Assembly (NCBI GenBank): GCA_005281725.1
Contig: SSBO01000003.1
Coordinates: 6,014,495-6,078,494 of the forward strand
Length of the DNA stretch: 64,000 nt
From: Wuchereria bancrofti
Taxonomy: Eukaryota; Nematoda; Chromadorea; Rhabditida; Onchocercidae
Reading direction: 5' to 3'
Made by a program: the position numbers and the translations under genes. Below the pieces are notes generated by a model. The model did no database searches. It saw only the letters and a list, made by a program, of their open reading frames with translations, and had not been told where the DNA came from. Below are positions 1-24,291 of this stretch, piece by piece; position 1 is the first letter of the stretch; each line of letters starts with the position of its first letter.

Positions 1-1914
1 TAACTGGGTCATGAGTTTTCAAATGTAACTTCGATGGAATTAAAATACTCAACACTGAATATTGCAAAATAACAAACTAGCATAATAGGTAAGCTTGAAA
101 TACGGAAAAGCGCTCTGCGGAACTGGCGACAGTATATTCATAAGAACATCCAAGCGGTGCAGTAGGACGACGGCTTCCTTTCGCAATTCAGTGACACTTT
201 CACATGAAAGCGCAATTTCGTGCGATGGACTGCAATTACTGTAATAACTAGAATACCATAAATTTTGGCAAAAATAGCAATGTAAATAATATGGTGTGAC
301 CACAAGCCGGATATGTCATTTCTGAACATCGGTTTCTAAAACTTCATGAAATAACGGTAAAACAAGAAACTTAGGTTCATGCAATTTTCAGGAATTTTCT
401 AGAAACATTTCCAGAAATGTTTCAAAAGTTGCTTTCTAATTATTTGGGAAGCTATATTCGACTGGCAAGAAGGATGGAACGATAGAAATCAATAAAAAGA
501 TTTCCAAAACCATCTGGTCATTTTTTAGAAGTTGTGGAAAACAATTTTAATACTGTGCAAATGGTTGCTTAGAATATATTTTTTAGGAAAAAAAATCAAT
601 GAAATTAAGAGATGAACCAGTTTTAACTTGCCTACGAAAAAGTAATCTGCCGCCATCAGCATAAGTAAAAGTAAGAGTGTATGCTTCGACCACTTCATCC
701 ATGTTATCTGCTTCATCAGTTGAAATTAAAATAAAGAAATCATGTAGCTAAAACAGATATCTCATGTTCAGTTTTTACTATTTAATTTTAGAAACAAATA
801 TAAATAAATTTTAAGTTGGAATCAGTAAGATTCTGAAATGATCAATCAAACTGTAAATAAAAATCAGTCTATCGTATCACAAAATCAGTTTAATATCTGA
901 GAAAGTCTTCTAACACAAGGTATATTAAAGAAATAAGTTGAAAAAGAATATTATGTACTTAACACAATATTTTAGCTTGTAAATTGTTACTTGTAAATTT
1001 TGAAGTGTACTCTTGCTAACTGGAATTACGCACGATTCTTGTAAGGTTTTAAAATGTCCTCAGCAAACGTAAGGACAGTATTTTAATATTAGCAATATTA
1101 GTTAACTTACATAATGCTTTTCAATGGCTTCCGAGACGGCATAAAGAAGTGCGGATAATTTCTTGCCTAGCTCTGTATCCTCAGTGACGATGCAACATTT
1201 CAGGCCTTCAATAACATTTTAAGACTTTAGTTGTTAAAGTTAAATTCAAACTTTACTAAAGCACTTCAAACGTCGACTTGTAATCTCAATTTCAAATCTA
1301 CTTATTTATCAAGTAAGTTAATTTAAATAATTCATAATTCTAGAGCAAAAGTATAATCACGTTCATACGGAAAATAGTAGATAAGGAAAGTCAACTATCA
1401 CTTGCCATCAATTATGATGTCTTTAAAGGCCGAAGTTGGAATAAGCAGGCGTTTTTTGATGATATCTGATACTATAATAAAAAGGAATCTCCTCATGAAA
1501 AGCGTAGAAGAACGACTATCTAACGATGATGGAAAAAGCTTCATTTCTCGACCATTCCTATGCTGAAATAACGGGAAGGACTTCTAGAAGGATTAAAGTA
1601 CATGAACATAAAAATAAAATTTCGGATCGAAAGGTATGGTAACCAATAGAGGAGGAGAACCTGTACTAAAATCTAATAACGAAAACGTTTAATTCAAAAA
1701 AAGCTAGCAGTAATTTACTACTTTATATGAAACGACTAAGGAAACAGAAGAGAGAGAGAACATCCAGTAGGACATAGGGATCAAAGTTAAAGTTTCTCCA
1801 ACAACCTGATATAGATGAGAACGGCAATGAAACGCATAAACGGTTGAACACATCAAAAAACAGGCTAATTAAGAAAAGTTATACCGATTTTGTCTCGCCT
1901 CCATCTTTGTTCAT
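1..1914 (-). CDS. HORMA-domain meiotic chromosome axis protein (HIM-3/HTP/HORMAD-like), 3' end off the window
   Basis: Exons on the minus strand: 1914-1885, 1562-1406, 1205-1111, 747-632, then 238 (or 229) to 78, and probably onward from base 3 off the left edge. Phases close at every junction. The protein starts MNKDGGETKS and enters a HORMA domain by about residue 25. Visible signatures are SDIIKKRLLIPTSAFKD, IDGLKCC, AIEKHYLHDF, EVVEAYTLTFTYADGG and, in the fifth exon, ILSPVPQSAFPYFKLTYY, which follow the order of the HORMA fold in HORMAD1/2, Hop1 and nematode HIM-3/HTP-1/2/3. Such proteins build the meiotic chromosome axis and control crossover formation and synapsis. The closure-motif and C-terminal safety-belt parts lie outside the window, so the paralogue cannot be named. 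Two introns begin with GC rather than GT. A 3' splice site 10 bases before the ATG could accept a spliced leader or an upstream exon. Confidence 0.85.
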
Positions 1915-1927
1915 CTTCGAGAAACTG
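1915..1927 (-). promoter_or_regulatory. Candidate trans-splice (spliced-leader) acceptor for the HORMA gene
   Basis: On the minus strand CACATCAG ends at base 1925 and is followed by only 10 bases before the ATG at 1914. A 3' splice site this close to a start codon with no obvious donor before it is the usual look of a nematode spliced-leader acceptor. The stretch is also open in frame with the ATG, so an upstream coding exon remains possible. Confidence 0.35.
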
Positions 1928-2094
1928 ATGTGTTGATTTATCTGAATCATAAATTATTTTAAAGATTAATGATCAAAGTCCAAAACTAAATTGAGGACGA
2001 ATTTTAGAAGAGAAATAAAAAAGTGAAAACTGATTCTGAAACTGACGTAGTCACGTAACGCAGCAAATAATAAAGATCAGTTGCATGACAGTAC

Positions 2095-2682
2095 ATAATT
2101 CCTCTCAAAACCTATAACACCTTAGTGGAAACGCCAAACAAATACACTAAATTTGGAAGAATCCATGCTGAAACTGTGGGTACGTGCAGGAAATAAAATT
2201 TTGGAAGGATCATTCTAGAAACTAAAGGCTGCAAGATTTCCCTCAACTTTTTTGAAGTGAATATTTCTGCACTGCCTGAAGATCTAAGGACAAGTCGATT
2301 TGTGTGGACAAAACTAAATTAGTTCAAGTGAATCATTAAACGAAGAGAACCTATCCTAACGTATTAGGATAGCCATAAGATTTTCTGGCTACAGTATTGA
2401 TCCTTTTCCTGCTCATATTGCCGGGACTCGAGAAAGAAACCATCACTTCATACGTCCTTGCTAAGAGAATATGGTATCACTCAACACTATTTCCTAACTT
2501 AATCTCCCAGAATAATTTCCAATTCTAACTATAAAAGTAATGAGAGCCTGTCCAATAAAAATCTCAGTGTCAGAGGTCAGTTTAATAGAAATAGAGACCT
2601 CAGGACAATCCTTTCTAAGATATGTGTAAGTAATTCTCAGCAAATAATACTAAGTGGATGTAAAAACAAGTTGAGAAAATAA
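2095..2682 (+). pseudogene. Unassigned coding-like island: broken gene or unresolved exons
   Basis: A single plus-strand frame reads as plausible protein for most of this stretch but is interrupted by stops at about 2191, 2320 and a few more up to about 2500. Fragments include NTLVETPNKYTKFGRIHAE, FFEVNISALPEDLRTSRF and, after an acceptor-like site at 2510, SNKNLSVRGQFNRNRDLR. A 48-base intron (2180-2227) would remove the first stop and keep frame; a second of about 75 bases ending near 2394 would shift to another open frame (IDPFPAHIAGTRE). The opposite strand is also open in places, so strand is uncertain. I recognise no family. It may be a real small gene, a decayed copy of one, or chance. 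Confidence 0.2.
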
Positions 2683-4204
2683 GCAAACGAAATAGGAGAA
2701 ACAGATAAAACAACAAATGTATAAATGATTAAAAGCATAAGGCAAGGAACTAAGTAAAAAACAAAAAATTTGTAAAGTTGCATAATTACTTGAAATTACT
2801 GTCCAGGACTGGATAGGGTTAGGTTAATATTACAAGTTCAGATACCGCTACGTCATTTGTTGGGGTCAAAATTCTTCTTTAATGAGAGAAATACCGGACG
2901 CCGAATTGATAAATACGGAAGAATGATAAAATTAAACTGATAGTGTTTCTACGCAAGAAACTTGCAAAGTCCAAGTTCCTTGTGTACAGTAGTAAAATTC
3001 TAAATTCAAGAACATTTTTGATAGTGAAGAACTTCGCGTTAAGCTTTGCTATGCAGCTTTTTTGCATTTTTAGAATTTTATTAAAACAACAATGAAGTTT
3101 ACACGACATTTTTATTGGTAGGAAGGCTAAGTATTTCTCTCTCTATGCGAGATATTCTTTAATACTTTGACGTGGTTTACTACCTGCGAGCATTTTTCTT
3201 TTACTTACTTACAGAACCACTTTATCAGCTTCCACACTTCTTTTTTCGAACGGCTACAAACATCGCTACCCTATCACGTAAACAGTAAATGCAACGTTAC
3301 TGCTGCAGTCGAAATATTGGTCATCTGTTGAAGTCATAACAAATCGACGCGTCAACCCACACCACAATATGCAGCTAATAAATGTTGATTGCTTTACTTT
3401 ACCATCTCATGGAACTACTGACGTACAGCACGAATGACAAATACCATGTTTATATTTTTAAAACACGTTACTTAGTAGTCCTAATATGACAGTTCAATGA
3501 TTAGTTGAATCCATAATTGTCACTATTTGTGATTTATCAACGGGAAAAAAGGAAAAAAAATGTATAGAACAACACTTAACAATAATCACTTAGAGAATTA
3601 TAACTTCTAGGAAATCTCTATTCTTACCTCCCGGGAATGTTCTCCAATTTTAATATTTGACTAAAGCACAAAATCGATTTTAAGTCGATCTTAATTTGCA
3701 GCAACGGAAAAAACTATAAAATTGAATCAGCAGTCTAGTGTTCTTTTAGAATTTGAATCCATTACTTTTCTTTTCATCCTTTTATTTTCATCTTTACATA
3801 AGTTACTATAAACAAATTCGATAAAAAGCTTATGTTTTGTTATTTTGTTTGATTATTTCCGGTATCACTTCAAATAATAAAAACAATATATTCACTGGAA
3901 ATATCCAACAGAATTCACTGTATAAATTGAAGGAACTCCATGTCATCAAACGCAATTCCACTTATTTGAGAGGAATTCCCTTTCATGGTGAAATGATTTG
4001 AAGTAGAAGCCAAAATCAGTTGGTAACAGCAGGGAAACAATTAGAATAGATGACTAAAACGTAACAGAATTTTTATTCTTGAAATTCCCAAATAAGTGGA
4101 AACACCTCTAATGGTTTCACGATACTGATCTTTAAACGGCAATTTTTATTGAATAGCTCAATAGACATATTTTTTGATACCAAAAATAACAAACGCATGA
4201 GCTT

Positions 4205-4492
4205 TTCCACATAAAAATTGCTCCTACACAATATTAATCGCAGAAATGTGTGCTGAAAATAAGTGAAAGAAGAAAGCATACACCTCGAAGGCTCCAGAAG
4301 TGCAAGGTTAAGCCTAAGCACAGTGTTTATAAACGCATTACAAAGTATGAAATGAATACCCTCAACAGGAAAGGCGTAAAAACCAGTAATAATTCAGAGA
4401 AAAATACTACCATTTCAACTTTAAGAAAAGTGCATAGAAGAATTCTTCCTGATCCGTTTATGAACAGAAATACCCGAGATGACTCCAAATAA
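4205..4492 (+). CDS. Possible last exon of an unknown, very basic protein
   Basis: An open plus-strand frame follows an acceptor-like AATCGCAG at about 4242 and runs to a TAA at 4490-4492. The translation is about 83 residues, rich in Lys, Arg, Asn, Ser and Thr (for example HTPRRLQKCKVKPKHSVYKR) and ends NRNTRDDSK. It lies tail to tail with the Pol I gene, 185 bases away. A-rich DNA produces Lys/Asn-rich open frames by chance, no start codon is convincing and no upstream exon could be joined with certainty, so this is only a candidate. Confidence 0.22.
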
Positions 4493-4677
4493 ATTCGAAG
4501 TTTCAAAAAATCCAGATTAAGTTCCATTCTCATGGAAAAAAAATGCTGTTGAAAAAAAAAGAGAAGGCTGTGGATTTCTTTCTCACTTGAAAAAATGAAT
4601 TAGACTATAAAAAGACAAAACCTTAAAATATATAATAAGAAACAATTCCCAGAACGCTTCAGAAATTCGAAGAGCTG

Positions 4678-18203
<13,526 letters not shown>

Positions 18204-19170
18204 TGATCTTTGAAAGCAATAAGATACTTAAACGAAATGAAAATTAACGAACACTAAAAGATAATTACGGAGAATAAGACAATAACATATCACAATACAA
18301 CGAGTATAAAGCAACTGTAAGGTTACCTAAAACCAAAAAGACAGAAGTAAAATTATTTTAGGTTTTTATAGCAAGCAGATACTGAAATAGCAAAATCAAC
18401 CACTCATAATGTTCTCTTGTTGTATGGACTGCATACTGATAATAAATTATGATATGAAAACACAGTAAGAGTTATTTAGTTGGAATTGCTGAAATGGTCA
18501 CTAGTAGGGTTTTACTCACAGCTATTCAGGACAGCATAAAGCGTTCTGCATTCTCTTCGTGTCCTAAGTTACTCTCCCACTCCAAATAACTACTTAATCA
18601 TAATATTCATTCAAAATATATTAGTAAGAACAAAATTAAACAACACAATACCCAACTCTACACACCTAATTCCATGCTTGAGAACGGTCTACCGAGATAT
18701 CATGATGATACACCCAATTATATCGCTAGAAGACTGCAGAGCATGAATGCGTCTGTAGTGTATCGCTGTTGCACAATTTCAGCAAACCATGTCTGAATAA
18801 GAGGTGCATGAGGAGTGCTCTTTGTTGTTGTCCTTCTGTTGTTTATTGTTGACAGTGTACAAGCCAAATGAAAGGAGGAGATAGTGATCATATTGACATG
18901 TTTAATGATCAGTGTCTGCAGAAAGTTTTTTATCTAGCTAAAAGTAATCATATGATAAAGTTATCACCACAGTAATTACAATGCAGAACGAAATTAAAAT
19001 CACGAATAACTCGGAAGAATACGTACTTTTGCCGCTTAGAAATTTCGGAATAAGGGAAACATAGTTTGAATGCTAATATCTTTTTGTGGTAAAACATTAG
19101 AGCTTTACTAGTTATAGAACTGTCCCACCAATCCTTAGCAAAAGAAGGTGAGTCAGTTAACATCGATGAA
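18204..19170. other. Spacer between the orphan gene and the Pol I gene
   Basis: Probably the 3' untranslated region of the orphan gene and the promoter of the Pol I gene. A minus-strand AATAAA (forward 18842-18847) lies 324 bases after the orphan stop. Bases about 18715-18840 are GC-richer and open over tens of codons in more than one minus-strand frame (one gives PHAPLIQTWFAEIVQQRYTT), so an unrecognised exon is possible, but no junction proves it. Confidence 0.35.
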
Positions 19171-20771
19171 TTACTGAGAACTGTCTGAGGCGGTGTCCGT
19201 ACGAATAGAATTATAATAGCTTTTTGGAAATTTAGCAATAATATCCATCATTTCCAAGACCATTTGTCGAAAATTTGCCGGTGGTAACAATGCGTACGGA
19301 CTAGCTGATGCCGCGATAATAAATTCACGAGAATATATGACACGAACATCCAAATGGCCATTCTGATGACGTCGAGTGACAACCTGACTGCCGCCAGTGG
19401 GATCCACGTTCACAACACTGATCTACAGATAAAATGAAGCTGAGATCTGTCAGATTCTTTTTCCTACTAATAAGTTAGAAATCACATAATTGAATGACTT
19501 GAGCAGGCATCGATATCGGTCTGATAGCGCCATAATTCAGCAGCAAATTTATTTGCCATTTATCTTCATACTGATTGTTATGGGAACGTACGATTTTCAC
19601 GGCGGATTGTATACTCTTGTTGACTGGTATCAAGGTTTGATCATTTCGTTGAGATGGTACCCAGATTGGGCTCAGTTCACGAATACGGAACGGACGTCGA
19701 CGACGCTCTTCATCGCTATGAACTGGCGGGAGCATATACTGCAATGAATTAACATTAACGATGACATATCCATTACTGACCTTCGCAACTCAACAAAATT
19801 TGAAGAGGGAGATATTTCAAATTCGAGTTTTATAGAGAATCGTGAAATTTATACAAATTTTTATACAAAAATTTGTACAAACAAAATTTATATAAATAAA
19901 ACTAACATTTTTGGGTGCAATGATTGGTTGCGGTGGTAGTGGTGACATCATAAATCTTTGGTTCAATAGCCAGTTTACTGCAGGCAGTGTCGGCGCTGTA
20001 TTCATTCTGTTCGAAATAACTGAAAAAAAAGATAAAATTCATAATTTAAAACATTTAAGCTTTGATATCTTTCACAGAATTATAAGGAATCCAAATGATG
20101 ATTGGACATTAGCAACGTTAAATTTTGCAAAAACCAGTAATTCAAGCTCTCAGCCATATTTCATTTATATGAAATATTTTAGTCATACTTAATATTTCAG
20201 TTAAATTACTGTGAAGACGTCACCTTATCGACAGGATATTATATAACAGTGCTGTCATATTCATTTATGACGTTCTGATAAACACTTGAATTCACATGTC
20301 ATAAATATTCAAATGTAAATAAATGTGGTTTCGGATATTAAAAAATTTGCATAGCCGTATATTTAGTCTTTTCTGAAAATCTACATGGAATGTTCAGCTG
20401 TAGAGTTTGGAAATGCAAACGCTGGAAGCAAAAGCACTTAAATTGTTACTTAATCCTAAATTGATTTATTTTCCAATCAGTGGGTTTCATACTTATTTGA
20501 AGCTCGAAATTTCATTTATAATCACTTTAAGTACTCCAGAATTTTACGCAAGGAGTGGATATAATTTATAGGAAGCTTACATTAAAAGTCTTCCTTTAGC
20601 TAATATGTGATGTCCTAAGATGTAAAAAAGTAAGAGCTAAACTCTGCTTTATTCAAAGCAACTTTAAAATTGTGCCATTCGTTACACATCTGGATTGAAG
20701 AACTTACGAGGTGCACTAATAGGAGCCAAAGGCATATTTGGTTGATGGAATCCAACTAAGCCTGGATACAT
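19171..20771 (-). CDS. Orphan nematode protein, unknown function
   Basis: Four exons in perfect phase: 20771-20708, 20019-19907, 19738-19499, 19422-19171; 669 bases, 222 residues. I do not recognise the family. The N-terminal 60 residues are rich in Pro, Met and Asn (starting MYPGLVGFHQPNMPLAPIS). A basic patch EERRRRPFRIRELSP at about 66-80 follows, then a compact part with KWQINLLLNYGAIRPISM and GHLDVRVIYSREFIIAASAS, which looks like folded beta structure, and a hydrophobic helix-like part NFRQMVLEMMDIIAKFPKS before the tail. There is no signal peptide or membrane segment. The donor after exon 19738-19499 is weak (GTCATT), but both flanks are phase 0. The stop at 19171 is overlapped by another open frame. 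It sits upstream of the Pol I gene on the same strand, 967 bases away. Confidence 0.7.
19852..19877. repeat. Perfect 11-base inverted repeat in an intron of the orphan gene
   Basis: TACAAATTTTT is followed by the spacer ATAC and then its exact reverse complement. It lies in the intron between exons 20019-19907 and 19738-19499. In such AT-rich DNA this can be chance. Confidence 0.6.
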
Positions 20772-23700
20772 ATCCACTTCGGTCAATTAGAATTATTCAC
20801 TCCGAAAAGGATAAAATTAGCTCCAAAAGCTTGAGAACAAAAAGTACTAGAAAATACTAGAAAACGGGGGTGCTTGATGTCATTATGCAAATGTTAGTGG
20901 TAGCGATTTATGCAAATATTGCGAATCTTGGAAAAATTAGCATAAATGTAAAGTACGTTTGTAGGTTTATTATACGCACGTTGCAGTAACGATGAAGTTA
21001 AGGAAGTGATGTTTTAGTCTAAACAAAACTGTTGTCCGCATTAAGTCAAAGCTATTTGAAAACAACAGTGGATTTTATGTTCAAATTGAGCATTTATTGC
21101 GGTTTTGAAATTAAGTACCAAATTAACACCAAATTAACCTAATGACTTGAAATGTTCAGCTTAATAAATGAAGACCCTCAAGACTGTTGAACTTAGCATC
21201 TGAGAGAGATGAATTCGAGAGATTCCTTACATCACTTGATGACCACATTTTCGCTAATTCCTCCTTATTATTCTGGGTGCATTCATGACTAACTTAGTTA
21301 TAATATAAAGGTTTGATATGAGAACATCGGTCAGTTCAACTATAAGCATATAAGCATTTTATCACCTATTTTATTCATTTTATTTTTCTTTCTTTCTTTC
21401 TGTATTTTTGGCAGGAAAAGGGATAATTCATATAATAAGTTTTTAGATGTACTACAAAGGAACATTCACTTATGCAAATCTATTTGTCCTTTTATTTGAG
21501 GTTAAACAAAATACATATGAACTACCACAAGCTGATACCTTGAGGCGATTGAGATATGCAGTTTTGATCATTCTTATGAGTCATACTCTATGACAGTATT
21601 ATCACTTTTTTTTCTTCTGATAATACTAAACAAAGCATTATTAATACCATTACAAAAAAGGACCAATTGCTGTATTATTTGTAGGACTTTTCAACTTAAT
21701 TTAAGTTCAAAATGCATATCATGCTTCAAAAATAAGTCATCAAGTCTCTTTGATATGCTATCTACATTTCATTTTTCATTGTCCATGTGAGATGTGTAAG
21801 CCTTGTCTGAGTAATCGTTCTATCGATTTGATAAACGTATCAGTCAAACGTTAGAGAAATTTCTTCTCGAAATTACTCTTTTCTGGCCAAAAAATTTTTG
21901 CCTTAAAAATTCTACTTGATTAATTAGAATAGAAATGAGAGAAAATGAAAATTTCACAAAGGATAAAAGGCATAATGACCTTAGCTAAAATATTTTCGCT
22001 TTAATTCACAATTCAGAAATTTGAGGAGTCCAATTTTTTTGTCCTCTCAGAACACAGAAGAATTCCGTTGTACACAAATAGTGAAACGAAAATAGAAGAA
22101 CGAAAACTTTCGGAAAATTGTTCTATTGCCCTAATCAGGCGAACGTCTATCTAATTTTGAGAAAAACGAAGAGTATATGGTGCAAGTTGTGATGGTTATA
22201 ACAATTTGATATCGGAATATTGTTAATATGAATTTGCAAAGTGATTGCATTTTAGTGCAAAAATTATGGACTACTTTTACATGCACTGCATGCATATCTG
22301 ATTTCTGCAAAATTCTGAATTAAGAGATAATAAATCATCCTCTAAATCATCCCGTTATGAATCCAAACTATAAAATATATATTTTATAGATACTAAATAT
22401 TACACTACACAATATCTTTTATTGTCATCAAATATTAGTACTGAAATACAACGGATAAATATTAGTTTTTATATGAGTCATGCGGGAAGATGGGTTTGGT
22501 AAACGATGAAATCAGCATAATTCACGGAAGTTAGTTCAGATAAGATGGCTGATTATGCTCGTATCAGGATCGATTCTCCTGCAGCAATAACAACGACCAC
22601 GCACAACACAGAGTAAAAGCAAAAATATCAGTACTCTTTTGACGTACAAGAGAAATTCATCTTGGTAATCAGTACAGGAGGAGTTCAAATTATATCAGAA
22701 TTAAGTTTTGATTTTTCAGTGACTCAGATATTAAGGATTACTTGAAGCAATCGATTAAATCGTTCACTAGTAATGAGTAACAAGGCATTTTACAGCTGTT
22801 TATAGTATACTGCCAGCGAGTCCTTATATTCATTCGTATGAAGTATTTCTGCATGAATGATTAAGGTGCTGACTGATCAATCTCATGTGAAAAAAGCCAA
22901 GATTTGAATGGCAATCTGTTTAGGTCAATTGAATTCTGTTCAAGTAATTCAGTTCAGAATCTGGTGACATTTTAGAGATGTTTAAGAGATGTCAACATTT
23001 CAACCACATATGCATGATTAAGTACAACTAATAGTTGTTATAGAGGATCTTCTGGAAATTATACACAATACAGAAGCAAAATTTAAAAAAAATTTATGAT
23101 TAGCAAAAGTAGTCTTTTGATTTAGCAAATCAGAAAAACTTCTATGATAGTAGACAATTTCAAAACACTTAGCCAAACAATTGATTTTTAAAAATGCAAT
23201 TTAAAGCTTGCTTACCACTACACACATATAACTAACTCGAAATATGATCTGTGGTAGAGATATAACCAATTTAAATATTCAATTCACTGACAAATACTGA
23301 AAATATTTGACGAGCACTACAAATGATATATAAATCATTCCAGTGCAAAGTGGTTACTCTTGTTAATATCTTGTTAATCGGTCTGTTGCAATGATTAACG
23401 AGGTTGACTTGTCTTTTTGAAATTGTTTTTTCATCAAAGTTATAAAATTCTATATTTCATTGCAGATTTATAGTAACTATGTTACAAAGATTCCTTACTT
23501 CCTAGAGTTTGCACTATTTAAGATTTAGAAAACCAATAGATGCTGCAATCATCCATGAAAAATTCATGTAACTTAATATACATTCCAATGAATTCCCACG
23601 ATCATTGAAGTTGATGTAAGACCTAAATTTCTCCACTGATAGAATCAAAGATTGCAATCGTGTTTTATCCTTACACCACAAGTTTTTAACTGTTATTTAT

Positions 23701-24285
23701 TGATTTGGTACTTCTTTTTTTTTTCTTTTTCTTGAATGTGCAACTAATGAAAGACCTACAAACCAGCCACATTCAAATTTTAGAACAATAATTTCAAAAA
23801 TACTATTTTACAAAAATAGCAATGAATGAAATATAGGCAGGGTGTTTTTACTTAGTGTTTTACTCCACTATTTTTCCAGGATGTTTGCTTCCAATTTGTC
23901 CGAACAGAACGGAAATTTTGCTTTACATAAAAAAGATGTCAAATCCTTCATAGTAATCCCAAATGTAATTCAGCTTAGAACTGTTTATTTTATGTCTCGC
24001 TCTATCTACCTCTGGCTTTTTAACTTTTCTGATAAAATCAAAAATTTTGATCGTTTAGAAAGTAGCTCACAAGTAAATTGTCTTAAAATAGCTTTTATAA
24101 ACTGTTTCACCCACGAGTTGTTCTTTCATAGCACTTCACTTATATCACTTTTTTTCCATTTTAAATATCGACAAACGCTATATCGAAAAACAAAATATCG
24201 ATAAACAGTATCCCTAGAACTCCTTATTTTAATAGATAAATCACAGAATATATTCATTTGGTCTGTTTTAAATTAATCTTTTTAG
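20772..24285. other. Divergent spacer between the orphan gene and the amino-acid transporter
   Basis: About 3.5 kb of AT-rich sequence that should hold the promoters of both flanking genes. Apart from one long open frame at 23842-24204 I see no exon, RNA gene or repeat I can support. Confidence 0.6.
23842..24204 (+). CDS. Unassigned 120-codon open frame, possible 5' exon of the transporter
   Basis: This is the longest open frame in the window that no gene explains. A TTTTCCAG lies just before an internal ATG at 23881 (MFASNLSEQNGNFALHKKD), followed by a possible GT donor at 23938. That donor would join in phase to 24286 and add about 21 residues to the transporter N-terminus. Beyond that the translation is rich in Phe, Ile and Ser, like chance frames in AT-rich DNA. 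No family is recognised. Confidence 0.2.
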   Translation: MFLLSVLLHYFSRMFASNLSEQNGNFALHKKDVKSFIVIPNVIQLRTVYFMSRSIYLWLFNFSDKIKNFDRLESSSQVNCLKIAFINCFTHELFFHSTSLISLFFHFKYRQTLYRKTKYR

Positions 24286-24291
24286 AATTCT
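24278..24291 (+). promoter_or_regulatory. Candidate trans-splice acceptor of the transporter gene
   Basis: TCTTTTTAG ends at 24285, six bases before the ATG at 24292. A strong 3' splice site this close to a start codon is typical of a nematode spliced-leader site. The alternative is a cis-intron from the open frame at 23.9 kb. Confidence 0.45.

Larger units (their letters stand above)
1928..4677. other. Spacer between the HORMA and Pol I genes, with unresolved coding-like islands
   Basis: No gene model closes here. Bases 2089-2682 on the plus strand are richer in GC and in long open stretches than the surrounding spacer and carry good splice-like signals, including GTACGT at 2180 and GTAAGT at 2627. 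Bases 4205-4492 are open on the plus strand and very basic in translation. Between them (about 2690-4200) I see only AT-rich sequence and one small exon-like patch at about 3215-3280. Confidence 0.4.

Noticed and set aside
991..1019. Possible HORMA exon encoding LARVHFKIYK between exons 1205-1111 and 747-632
   Set aside because: It ends in phase 2, which does not fit the next exon. Direct joining of 1111 to 747 is phase-perfect and gives KHYLHDFFILISTDEADN, which fits the domain better.
2879..3109. 76-codon minus-strand open frame
   Set aside because: Composition (Phe, Ile, Leu-rich) matches noise in AT-rich DNA; no splice sites in phase with the HORMA or Pol I genes.
18948..19238. 96-codon minus-strand frame taken as a separate gene
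   Set aside because: It has no start or splice context of its own and overlaps the orphan gene's last exon. Kept only as a finding about a possible extended C-terminus.
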